Shown one piece after another: positions 19,609 through 28,194 of a stretch of 64,000 nucleotides of DNA. The stretch's first letter is position 1. The number at the start of each line of letters is the position of its first letter. This stretch comes from Spirochaetota bacterium. Its GTDB lineage: Bacteria; Spirochaetota; UBA4802; UBA5550. The notes beneath the pieces were generated by a model. The model did not search any database. It had not been told where the DNA came from and was given only the letters and a program-made list of their open reading frames with translations. A program made the translations under genes and the position numbers. Location: NCBI GenBank assembly GCA_025457915.1, contig JALOTL010000005.1:1-64000 (forward strand), given 5' to 3'.

Positions 19609-19800
19609 ATGATTAGAAGCCTTATCGTACTGATAATACTGCTGCTGGGATCATCCGCATTGTCCTATTTTTTTATTGGATATTCGAGGGCCGGGGTCCA
19701 GTATATATCCAAGCACAGGGAGATGAGGAAATCAATAAGGGGCGGCAGCGTATATCACTACGGCGGCTACGGCCAGAAGGGGTTCAGGGGCGGCAAATAA
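19609..19800 (+). CDS. 63-aa single-TM microprotein with Gly/Tyr-rich basic tail
   Basis: MIRSLIVLIILLLGSSALSYFFIGYSRAG..SIRGGSVYHYGGYGQKGFRGGK; collinear inside operon. Confidence 0.6.
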   Translation: MIRSLIVLIILLLGSSALSYFFIGYSRAGVQYISKHREMRKSIRGGSVYHYGGYGQKGFRGGK

Positions 19801-19877
19801 TTTTGCTCCCGCGGAGGACCTATCGCGGGAAATATCTAATATATTAATAGCTGCATTTAAGGAGGTTTCAAGCGAAT

Positions 19878-20162
19878 ATGGAATGGAATGTATATCTTTT
19901 CGGTATAATTGATACCGCAATCTATTGCGTTATCGGCATAATAATGATGGGCATCGGCTTCTGCATAGTAATGCTCGTATCTCCGTTTTCAGTAAAAAAG
20001 GAGATAGAGGACGACCAGAACGTCGCCCTCGGCATTATCATCGGCGCGGTCATCATCGGGCTGTCGATCATCATCGGCTCGGTCATATCCGCACCCGGCA
20101 GCGGCGGTCATACGTCCAAGCCGGTTGATAAAAAGGCCGTTGAAGAAAAAGCAGGCAAGTGA
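19878..20162 (+). CDS. DUF350 family membrane protein
   Basis: GIIDTAIYCVIGIIMMGIGFCIVMLVSPFSVKKEIEDDQNVALGIIIGAVIIGLSIIIGSVI; AAGGAGG upstream. Confidence 0.8.
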   Translation: MEWNVYLFGIIDTAIYCVIGIIMMGIGFCIVMLVSPFSVKKEIEDDQNVALGIIIGAVIIGLSIIIGSVISAPGSGGHTSKPVDKKAVEEKAGK

Positions 20163-21688
20163 GCCGGGCCCACAACCTCTTCGAACAGAGGGTCCTTCTT
20201 TTTTCTGTTTTCATACTCTCCCTCTGCGGCATAACCTATGAGCTGGTGCTGGGTTCCCTTGCGACATACCTTCTCGGGAACCCGGTACAGCAGTATTCCA
20301 TAACAATCGGTTTTTTCCTGAGTTCGATGGGACTCGGATCGTTTATTTCTAGGTACATGGTAAAGGACATCCTGAGGACCTTTATCATGGTCGAGGTGAT
20401 CCTGGGATTATTCGGCGGCGTGTCCGTCATAGTTTTAAGCTTCCTTTTTACATTTTCCGCGGCCTATTATATCCTCCATATATTTTTTCTTGTTTTTATC
20501 GGGATGCTCGTCGGACTTGAAATACCCCTGCTCACAAGGATCCTGAGGAAATACGGGGAGCTCAAGGACGTCCTTTCCAATGTCCTTTCTATAGACTACA
20601 TAGGCGGACTGGCCGGGTCCCTTCTTTTTCCCCTTGTGCTTTTCCCGTTTCTTGGAAGAATGCTGACCAGCATAATAATCGGGCTTGCAAACATTGCAGT
20701 GGCCATGGTCCTGATAATAAGGCTGGATTATCCCGGGAAGCGCAGGGCGGACCTTGTGCTCCCGGCCGCGGCGCTCATCGCCCTCTGCTTCCTTGCATTC
20801 AATTCCGACTCGATAATGAATATTTTTCAGAAAAGGCTTTATTACGACGACATTGTTTTTTCCAGGAGATCGAAGGTCCAGGAGATCGTCCTCACCAGAA
20901 ACGGGGGGGATTTCAGGATGTACCTGGACGGCTCCCTCCAGTTTTCCTCCACCGACGAATACAGGTACCACGAGATGCTGGTGTTGCCGGCGCTGCTTTC
21001 CGCGGCGGCCAGGCCCGGCAGGGTCCTTGTTCTCGGCGGCGGGGACGGCCTCGCGGTGAGGGAGGTGCTGAAGAGCGGTCTTGCTGACAGCGTCACGCTT
21101 GTCGACCTGGATCCCGTCATATTGAACCTTGCCAGGAGGAACCCGTCCATGAAGATGCTGAACGGCGATTCCCTTAACGATCCCAGGGTCGAGGTAAGGG
21201 CCCAGGACGCATACGCGTTCCTTCTCGACAACAGGTCTCCCTACGACGTCATCATAGCTGATTTTCCCGATCCTCATGACGAGACGATTTCAAAGCTGTA
21301 CACGAGGGAGTTTTACCTGCTTGTCTCGAGGTCCCTTAAGAAGGGCGGGCTGTTCGTGACCCAGTCGACCTCGCCGCTTTTTGCCAGGGAGGCCTTCTGG
21401 TGCATAAACGTCACTTTAAGGAATGTATTCAGGTCCGTGATCCCGTACCATCTGTACGTGCCGACCTTCGGAGACTGGGGATTCAACCTGGCTTCAAGGG
21501 ATGAATATGATCCCGCTGGAACAAGGGAACCCCTTGCCGGGTGCAGATATTATTCAAAAAACGCATTCCTGAGTTCGCTGGATTTTTCCGCTGACACGAG
21601 CGCTGTGGATACCGGGATAAACACGTTCAACAGGCCGGTGCTGTACACCTACTACCTGAAAGGATGGAAGCACTACGAGGATTACTAG
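20159..21688 (+). CDS. membrane-anchored aminopropyltransferase (spermidine synthase-like)
   Basis: Multi-TM N-terminus, then RVLVLGGGDGLAVREVLK..VTLVDLDPVILNLAR..YDVIIADFPDPHDETISKLYTREFY; overlaps DUF350 stop. Confidence 0.9.
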   Translation: MSRAHNLFEQRVLLFSVFILSLCGITYELVLGSLATYLLGNPVQQYSITIGFFLSSMGLGSFISRYMVKDILRTFIMVEVILGLFGGVSVIVLSFLFTFSAAYYILHIFFLVFIGMLVGLEIPLLTRILRKYGELKDVLSNVLSIDYIGGLAGSLLFPLVLFPFLGRMLTSIIIGLANIAVAMVLIIRLDYPGKRRADLVLPAAALIALCFLAFNSDSIMNIFQKRLYYDDIVFSRRSKVQEIVLTRNGGDFRMYLDGSLQFSSTDEYRYHEMLVLPALLSAAARPGRVLVLGGGDGLAVREVLKSGLADSVTLVDLDPVILNLARRNPSMKMLNGDSLNDPRVEVRAQDAYAFLLDNRSPYDVIIADFPDPHDETISKLYTREFYLLVSRSLKKGGLFVTQSTSPLFAREAFWCINVTLRNVFRSVIPYHLYVPTFGDWGFNLASRDEYDPAGTREPLAGCRYYSKNAFLSSLDFSADTSAVDTGINTFNRPVLYTYYLKGWKHYEDY

Positions 21689-21873
21689 ACGGCCTTTGCC
21701 ACCTTGCCTGATCTGATGCATCTTGTGCAGACGTATTTTCTCACGACCCTGTTGTTGTCCAATACCCTGATTTTTTTCACGTTAGGATACCAGATTTTCG
21801 CGGTTTTTTTGTTGGAGTGGCTGACGTTGTTACCGAACTGAACGCTCTTGCCGCATATTTCACATTTTGCCAT
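21685..21873 (-). CDS. rpmB: 50S ribosomal protein L28
   Basis: MAKCEICGKSVQFGNNVSHSNKKTAKIWYPNVKKI; start corrected from ORF track. Confidence 0.95.
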   Translation of the reverse strand: MAKCEICGKSVQFGNNVSHSNKKTAKIWYPNVKKIRVLDNNRVVRKYVCTRCIRSGKVAKAV

Positions 21874-22161
21874 TGCTTTTTCCTCGAAGAAATATCGGAT
21901 TGACACATTTAATCATGCCTTTATTTTTATCAAGCATTTTTGGTGAAGTTTTTAAAAATATATAATTAATCCCGGCTGATCCGTTTAATATAATACAAAT
22001 CGTTTTATTGAAAAACATTGATCGTGCCGCCGTTTTTTCCGCGGGAATTGACTTCCGGCGGCTGGATGCCGATTTATCAGGTTGATTTTTGGGTTTACAA
22101 AATAAACAAAAGTTGATTCTTTAAAATGATTTCTCACATGAATCAATAAGCGGGGTCATCA

Positions 22162-22350
22162 ATGAAAATAACTGAAAAAACCAGGTTGCATGACGCCATA
22201 AAGTCATCGCCGAATGTTTTAAAGGTGCTGGAGAAATACGGGCTCGATTGCGCGGGATGCAAGGGCGCGGCCGAAGAGACGATCGAGAAGCTGGCCGTAA
22301 ACAACGGGCTTGACGTTAAAACCCTTATAAAGGAACTGAACAGGTCATGA
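22162..22350 (+). CDS. DUF1858-like protein
   Basis: KITEKTRLHDAIKSSPNVLKVLEKYGLDCAGCKGAAEETIEKLA. Confidence 0.8.
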   Translation: MKITEKTRLHDAIKSSPNVLKVLEKYGLDCAGCKGAAEETIEKLAVNNGLDVKTLIKELNRS

Positions 22351-22351
22351 A

Positions 22352-22939
22352 ATGCCTTCCGTAAGGATCATATCCGGTCTCTACAGGGGCAGGGTGATCC
22401 CCTTCGCGAACAAGAATTTCAACGACGCGGACATAACCAGCCAGAAGGTCAAGGGGGCGGTCTTCTCGATACTGGGGGAAGACCTCGAGGGCAGGTCGTT
22501 TCTCGACCTGTTCGCGGGATCGGGGCAGATGTCCTTCGAAGCGCTCAGCAGGGGCGCCGGCACGGTAATCGCGAACGAGCCCGACAGGAAGAGGAGGGAA
22601 TTCATCGAATCATGCGCGGCGGACCTGTTCAAATCGGATGCCCTGTCCGTGCTGGGGTTCGACTACAGGAGGGCGGTGAAATATCTCTCGTCCAGGGGCG
22701 CGAGGTTTGACTGCATATATCTCGACCCGCCCTACATAAAGGAAAAGGGACGCGCATTCATCTTTGAATACCTGATGGAATCGATTGATGCCGGTGGACT
22801 CTCGGCCGGGGGCGGGATGGTTCTGCTTCAACATTTTTCTGGGAATCCGGCCGTGAAATACACCGGAGCCCTTTCCCTGTCCGAGACAAGGAAATACGGC
22901 AGCACCTCGGTATCGATTTTTATTAACGGCCGGCCCTGA
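22352..22939 (+). CDS. rsmD: 16S rRNA (guanine(966)-N(2))-methyltransferase RsmD
   Basis: VRIISGLYRGRVI..QKVKGAVFSIL..FLDLFAGSGQMSFEALSRGA..CIYLDPPY. Confidence 0.93.
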   Translation: MPSVRIISGLYRGRVIPFANKNFNDADITSQKVKGAVFSILGEDLEGRSFLDLFAGSGQMSFEALSRGAGTVIANEPDRKRREFIESCAADLFKSDALSVLGFDYRRAVKYLSSRGARFDCIYLDPPYIKEKGRAFIFEYLMESIDAGGLSAGGGMVLLQHFSGNPAVKYTGALSLSETRKYGSTSVSIFINGRP

Positions 22940-23765
22940 CGGCCTGCCTGCGCAGGTATTCCGCCTCGAGTTTCTGGATCGATGATACGGCCTTCAGGTA
23001 CGCCAGCGGGGTTTCAGTCTGCAGGCTGTGATAGGCGAAGGCGACGTAGATGTTGGGATTGTTTTCCCCGGGCCTGGTCGAATCGACAAGGCGCCATTCG
23101 CCGTCAAAATAGGCCTCGGCCCACATGTGGAAAACGAACACGTTTTTTTTGCCCATGAATTCCCTGGCGATGACCATTCCGGTGACTGCCCGCGCGGGGA
23201 TCCCCAGGGACCTCAGTATGGCGACCGTCAGGACTGAATGTTCCGTGCAGTCCCCCGACCTTACCCGGATGATCTCAACCGCCGGTATGAGGGGGATGCC
23301 GACAATCTTGCTGGTTATATGCCCGTAAACGAAATTTGCCACGTCATCGAGTATGTTTCCGCCCATTTTAAATGCGGAAGATATTTTTTTGACCTCCGGC
23401 GATACAAGGTTCAGGAACCTCGTGTCCCTGAGGTATCCGGCCCTGTTGCCCGGGTCTCTTTTTTCCGCGCTGTCGATCAGCCCGGTCTCGACGGTTACAA
23501 CGGTCCCGGTCCTGTTTGTTTTCGTCGATCGGATTCTCTGGAAGGGGGTTTCGGAAAGGGAAAACCCGCCGTCATCAGACCTGAGCAGGAAGAGGGACCT
23601 CTTTTCCGCGAAAACTTTTTCTGAAAAATTCTTTATCCTGACGGAATAAACCGAGGGGTCGATCGCGTCCGCCGACGATTCCGGAGAATGAAGCAGCAGC
23701 GAATATGACAGCGCGGCAGCTGCGAAGAAAAATTTCCGGTTTAGCGACGGATTTTTTTTCATCAT
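22923..23765 (-). CDS. transglutaminase-like domain protein
   Basis: VRSGDCTEHSVLTVAILRSLGIPARAVTGMV..HMWAEAYFDGEWRLVDSTR. Confidence 0.9.
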   Translation of the reverse strand: MMKKNPSLNRKFFFAAAALSYSLLLHSPESSADAIDPSVYSVRIKNFSEKVFAEKRSLFLLRSDDGGFSLSETPFQRIRSTKTNRTGTVVTVETGLIDSAEKRDPGNRAGYLRDTRFLNLVSPEVKKISSAFKMGGNILDDVANFVYGHITSKIVGIPLIPAVEIIRVRSGDCTEHSVLTVAILRSLGIPARAVTGMVIAREFMGKKNVFVFHMWAEAYFDGEWRLVDSTRPGENNPNIYVAFAYHSLQTETPLAYLKAVSSIQKLEAEYLRRQAVRAGR

Positions 23766-24448
23766 TTTATCACCAGCTCGAGCTCGTTGTTCATCATCTT
23801 TATGACGGATTTGCGCGCTATGCCCGAGGAGTCGATGTAGACGTCGATACTTTTCAGGTTCTCAATCGTATAAATCAGGCGGATGAGATCCATTGCTTTT
23901 CCGCCGACGCTTACTTTTTCCCTGCCCGCGACCCTGAGTTTCATCAATATCGGCCTTTCCAGCTCTATGGACGGATCATAAATGTATGATTTGATCTCGG
24001 CGCCTTTTTTGAACTTTTTTCTTATCAGCCAGTCCATGTGGTAGTTGCCCTCGAGGAAAAAGGGGCGGTCGATTCTGATCCTGGTTTTTATCCCGTCCGT
24101 ATCGATCTCGACGTCTTTACCGGAAAAAACCGCCGTCGTCCTCATCACGGTCTCCCTGCCGGCGTTTTTTACCCGGTTGACGAGTTCGAACCTTACAGGC
24201 TTGAACCCGGCCGTTTCCGTGATCGTTTCCCGGGTGCTGTTTTCAACTTCGCCGACCCTCATGTCCATGTCCACAATGGAGACGTAGTTCCCGTCCTTTT
24301 TTTCGTTCGTGATCCTGGCACTGCCGATTTCAACGCCGTTCATTATTATCCTGTAGTCCCATGAACCAAGGATGATGCTCTCGGGAACGGCCAGGCAGGC
24401 CTGGGCGGATAGAAATAAAAAGGCGGCGGCGAGAATCTTTTTTTTCAT
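23762..24448 (-). CDS. exported protein of unknown function
   Basis: Signal peptide MKKKILAAAFLFLSAQACLA; overlaps the transglutaminase gene start (ATGA). Confidence 0.7.
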   Translation of the reverse strand: MKKKILAAAFLFLSAQACLAVPESIILGSWDYRIIMNGVEIGSARITNEKKDGNYVSIVDMDMRVGEVENSTRETITETAGFKPVRFELVNRVKNAGRETVMRTTAVFSGKDVEIDTDGIKTRIRIDRPFFLEGNYHMDWLIRKKFKKGAEIKSYIYDPSIELERPILMKLRVAGREKVSVGGKAMDLIRLIYTIENLKSIDVYIDSSGIARKSVIKMMNNELELVIK

Positions 24449-24487
24449 GGTCGTTTCATCTCCGGATTTTGCGGTTGGACCTGCCGG

Positions 24488-25465
24488 TCAGCGACCGGCG
24501 AAATGATCGTAGCCCCCGATGCGGACGGCTTTCTTCCTGCCTCCGAGAATTATATGGAATCCCCTGTCTTTTATCATGCCTATCCTTGAAGCGCCGATTT
24601 TTTCCAGCGTACCCGCGCCCGGGGCGGGCGCCGTGAAAAGAAGCTCGTAGTCCTCTCCGCCGTACAGCGCGTATTCCCTGTGATCGCGGTGCGTTTCCGC
24701 GCAGTAGCGTTTCAGCTGCGCCGATACCGGAAGCGAATCCGCGTCGATTTCAAATCCGGTCCCGCTGGATTCGCATATGTGCCTGAGATCGGATACCAGG
24801 CCGTCCGAAACATCGATCATCGAGCGCGCCCCGGCCTCGTCCGCGATGACGGAGGACTCGCCGAGCCTTATGTCCGGGCGCAGGTGCCTCCTGGTGAGGA
24901 ACGGGTAGGATTTTTTAACGCCCTTTTTCTGCAAAAGCTCCAGCCCGGCCCTCGAGTCTCCGAGCGTCCCGGTCACGTATATCCCGTCCCCGGGCCCGGC
25001 CCCTTTCCTGGTCAGCACCCTGCCGTTCCCTGCTTTACCGTAAAGAGCTATGCTTATGACCAGCACGCGGGAAGCCGAGGTATCTCCCCCCGCTATGACC
25101 GTGCCGGTTTTTTTACAGACCGAAATCATTCCCCTGTAGACAGCCATAACGGTTTTTTCATTCATGCCGCGCGGGATGCCAATGGATATGAAGGCGTATG
25201 CCGGCGTGCCTCCCATTGATGCGATGTCCGATATGTTCGATGCCATGGCCCTGTAGCCGATGTCCGAGGGCCCGGCTGTATCGAGATTGAAGTGCACCCC
25301 CTCGATGGAGATGTCGGCGGTGATGAGTCCGTATTCCCCGCCCGTGTCGAACAGGGCGCAGTCATCGCCGATGCCGAGTTCAAGGCCCGGACCGGAACCG
25401 GCGCCCGTTCGGGCCAGGAGCTTCTGTATCCTGCCGATCAGGGCCCATTCGCTTTTAATCTTCAT
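24488..25465 (-). CDS. thiL: thiamine-monophosphate kinase
   Basis: LELGIGDDCALFDTGGEYGLITADISIEGVHFNLDTAGPSDIGYRAMASNISDIASMGG..MIDVSDGLVSDL. Confidence 0.96.
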   Translation of the reverse strand: MKIKSEWALIGRIQKLLARTGAGSGPGLELGIGDDCALFDTGGEYGLITADISIEGVHFNLDTAGPSDIGYRAMASNISDIASMGGTPAYAFISIGIPRGMNEKTVMAVYRGMISVCKKTGTVIAGGDTSASRVLVISIALYGKAGNGRVLTRKGAGPGDGIYVTGTLGDSRAGLELLQKKGVKKSYPFLTRRHLRPDIRLGESSVIADEAGARSMIDVSDGLVSDLRHICESSGTGFEIDADSLPVSAQLKRYCAETHRDHREYALYGGEDYELLFTAPAPGAGTLEKIGASRIGMIKDRGFHIILGGRKKAVRIGGYDHFAGR

Positions 25466-26907
25466 TGCCTGCAGTATTTCTCGTGGCAGTAATCAATTCT
25501 TTTCATGCACCTCTCGAAGCCGATGAGTGGCAGCGACAGGTCGAGCTCGGGCCCCTTCAGGCGGCCCGTGATGATTGCCCTTGCGGGGAGAAACAGCTTT
25601 TTCCCGCCCAGGGACGTGTCCGCTTTTATCCTTTTAATCAATTCGGAGGAATAATTGCCTGCGTCGAGTCCGGAGCCCGCGATTTTTTTTGCGGATTCGA
25701 CGATCTTTTTTGAATCCTCCTCGCGGAGCAGTCCGTCCGCCTCTTCATCCGGGAGAAAAACGTCGTCGAGGAAAATGCCTATGATCTTTCCGATATCGGA
25801 CAGGATCTCGCAGTTTCCCCTGACCAGTGAAATGACGCTCTCCAGCCTTTCCCTGGGCATGTCGTCGACGTCGTACCCGGCATCTTTGATATGTGGGATG
25901 AAAAAGTCCGTGATTTTGCTCAAATCATAGCCGCGTATGTAGTTGCCGTTCATCCACCTGAGCTTCTGGAAGTCGAAGACCGCCGCGCTTCTGGACAGGG
26001 ACGAGAGCTCGATCTGTTTCACTATCTCGCCGAGCGAAAGGATCTCTTCGCCCGTCTCCGTGGCCCAGCCGAGCATGGCCAGGTAGTTGAAGAGGGCCTC
26101 GGGCAGGTAGCCCTCCTTCCGGTACATTTCGACCGAGGTTATACCGTGCCTCTTTGAAAGCTTCGACCTGTCGGGGCCGAGCACGAGCGCCAGGTGCGCG
26201 TATTCCGGGACAGGCAGGTCAAGGGCCCTGGCGACGAGTATCTGCTTCGGGGTGTTGGGAAGATGGTCCTCGCCCCTTATCACGTGGGTCACTTTCATGA
26301 GCGCGTCGTCTATGATGACTATGTAGTTGTAGATGGGCGTTCCGTCGGAGCGGACGATGATGAAATCCCCGCCTATGTTTTCGCTGCCGAACACGACAGT
26401 GCCCTTTATATGGTCCCTGACCGTTATGATCTCGCCGTCGGGAACCCTGAACCTGACCGTCGGCCTTCTGCCGGCGTCCTTGAATGACTTTGCCTGCTCC
26501 GCGGTGAGGTTCCTGCATTTCCCGGGATAGACGAAAGGTTTTTCCGCAGCCTCGCAGGCCTTCCGCATGGCGTCCAACTCCTCGACGGTGCAGTAGCAGT
26601 GGTACGCGTTTCCGCTCTCGAGGAGCTTCCTGGTGTAGGCATCATATATGTCGAACCTTTCGGACTGTCTGTATGGTCCGTGTCCGCCGTCCCTGTCGGG
26701 GCCCTCGTCCCAGTCAATCCCCATCCACCTGAGGTCCTCCAGTATGGACCGCTCGGACTCCTTCGTGCTCCTTTCCATGTCCGTGTCCTCTATCCTCAGG
26801 ATGAAGGATGCATTTTCCTTTTTTGCAATGATGAAGTTGGCTACCGCGGTCCTTGCGTTGCCTATGTGAAGGAAGCCCGTGGGGCTCGGCGCGAATCTGA
26901 CTCTCAT
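25462..26907 (-). CDS. gltX: glutamyl-tRNA synthetase
   Basis: MRVRFAPSPTGFLHIGNARTAVANF..FILRIEDTDMERS..LVLGPDRSKLSKRHG. Confidence 0.98.
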   Translation of the reverse strand: MRVRFAPSPTGFLHIGNARTAVANFIIAKKENASFILRIEDTDMERSTKESERSILEDLRWMGIDWDEGPDRDGGHGPYRQSERFDIYDAYTRKLLESGNAYHCYCTVEELDAMRKACEAAEKPFVYPGKCRNLTAEQAKSFKDAGRRPTVRFRVPDGEIITVRDHIKGTVVFGSENIGGDFIIVRSDGTPIYNYIVIIDDALMKVTHVIRGEDHLPNTPKQILVARALDLPVPEYAHLALVLGPDRSKLSKRHGITSVEMYRKEGYLPEALFNYLAMLGWATETGEEILSLGEIVKQIELSSLSRSAAVFDFQKLRWMNGNYIRGYDLSKITDFFIPHIKDAGYDVDDMPRERLESVISLVRGNCEILSDIGKIIGIFLDDVFLPDEEADGLLREEDSKKIVESAKKIAGSGLDAGNYSSELIKRIKADTSLGGKKLFLPARAIITGRLKGPELDLSLPLIGFERCMKRIDYCHEKYCRQ

Positions 26908-26937
26908 GTTTTTATCCTTTTAAAATTTATGGCCGGA

Positions 26938-27171
26938 TCAGTAATCATAGAGGTTGGTGGAGGGGGCGCCGGATACGATCTCCTTCACGTCCCTTTCGAC
27001 CCGGTTTACGAGCTTCTGGATTTTATCGACGACCTCCTCGTCAAAAAGCACCTTGTCGCACCTGGTGCACTTGAATGCCGGTATGTCCTCGAAGATCAGG
27101 CTGAAGTATTTTTTGCTCACGCTGTATGAGCTTTTTCCGTCGATTAATGCTCCGCCGCACTTGCATTCCAT
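26938..27171 (-). CDS. YgiT-type zinc-finger protein (no HTH)
   Basis: MECKCGGALIDGKSSYSVSKKYFSLIFEDIPAFKCTRCDKVLFDEEVVDKI. Confidence 0.75.
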   Translation of the reverse strand: MECKCGGALIDGKSSYSVSKKYFSLIFEDIPAFKCTRCDKVLFDEEVVDKIQKLVNRVERDVKEIVSGAPSTNLYDY

Positions 27172-27444
27172 TTTTTTCTCCCACGCGTCCCGGCCCTCTG
27201 TTTTTTATGTATGCGGTTACCGCGGGCCTGCATGATTTTTTTTTGCCGGAATGAATCCGGCTGCCGGAAATTCAATAATGATGAACTCATTCCGGCCCAT
27301 GTTGTCAAGATTTTATTTTCCGCGGCAGACCATTTTTGGAGCGCCTGTGCGGCGGACAGCAGCGGCCTTCGCTTCCGGGTTTTTTTATTGACATCCTTCA
27401 CGCGGATGGGAATATCCAGCTGATACCACCGGCAGTAAACCATT

Positions 27445-28194
27445 ATGGAACACAGCATCGAAAAGGCCGCGGCCATGATAAAAAACGCGGAGAACGTCAT
27501 CGCCCTGACCGGGGCGGGAATATCCGTGGAGAGCGGGATCCCGGATTTCAGGAGCGCGGGAGGACTGTGGGACAAGTACGACCCGGCCGTTTACGCTACG
27601 ATCAACAGCTTCATCAGGATGCCGGAAAAGGTATGGGAGATGCTTTTCGACATGGTGGATTTGAAAATGGGCGCGAAGCCGAATCCCGGCCACCTCGCAC
27701 TTGCCGACCTGGAATCCATGGGACATCTCGGCGCCATAATCACGCAGAACATAGACAACCTGCACCAGGAGGCTGGGAACAGGAACGTGATCGAATACCA
27801 CGGCAACGTCAGCAGGCTGCAGTGCATCAAGTGCGGCACGCTCTACGGGCTGGACGAATTCGACCTTTCGAAAAAGGTGCCTCCAAGGTGCGCCGACTGC
27901 GACAGGATTCTGAAGCCCACCGTCATTTTTTTCGGCGAGGCCATTCCCTACGACGCGCAGGTCCGCTCCCAGACGCTTGCATCGAAGGCGGACCTGATCA
28001 TAGTTGTCGGGACCTCGGCCGTCGTCTATCCAGCGGCGAGCATCCCGATGATCGCCAAGGACAGCGGCGCCAGGGTCATAGAATTCAACATTGAAGAGAC
28101 GCCCCTCACTCACTACCTAACCGATATCCTCGTGCTCGGATCCGCTGGGAAGACCCTTCCGGAACTCGTCGGTATTTTAAGGCGAATGAATTGA
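27445..28194 (+). CDS. cobB: Sir2-family NAD-dependent protein deacylase
   Basis: VIALTGAGISVESGIPDFRSAGGLWDKYDP..ITQNIDNLHQEAGN..ECHGN-like EYHGN; two CxxC pairs. Confidence 0.95.
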   Translation: MEHSIEKAAAMIKNAENVIALTGAGISVESGIPDFRSAGGLWDKYDPAVYATINSFIRMPEKVWEMLFDMVDLKMGAKPNPGHLALADLESMGHLGAIITQNIDNLHQEAGNRNVIEYHGNVSRLQCIKCGTLYGLDEFDLSKKVPPRCADCDRILKPTVIFFGEAIPYDAQVRSQTLASKADLIIVVGTSAVVYPAASIPMIAKDSGARVIEFNIEETPLTHYLTDILVLGSAGKTLPELVGILRRMN

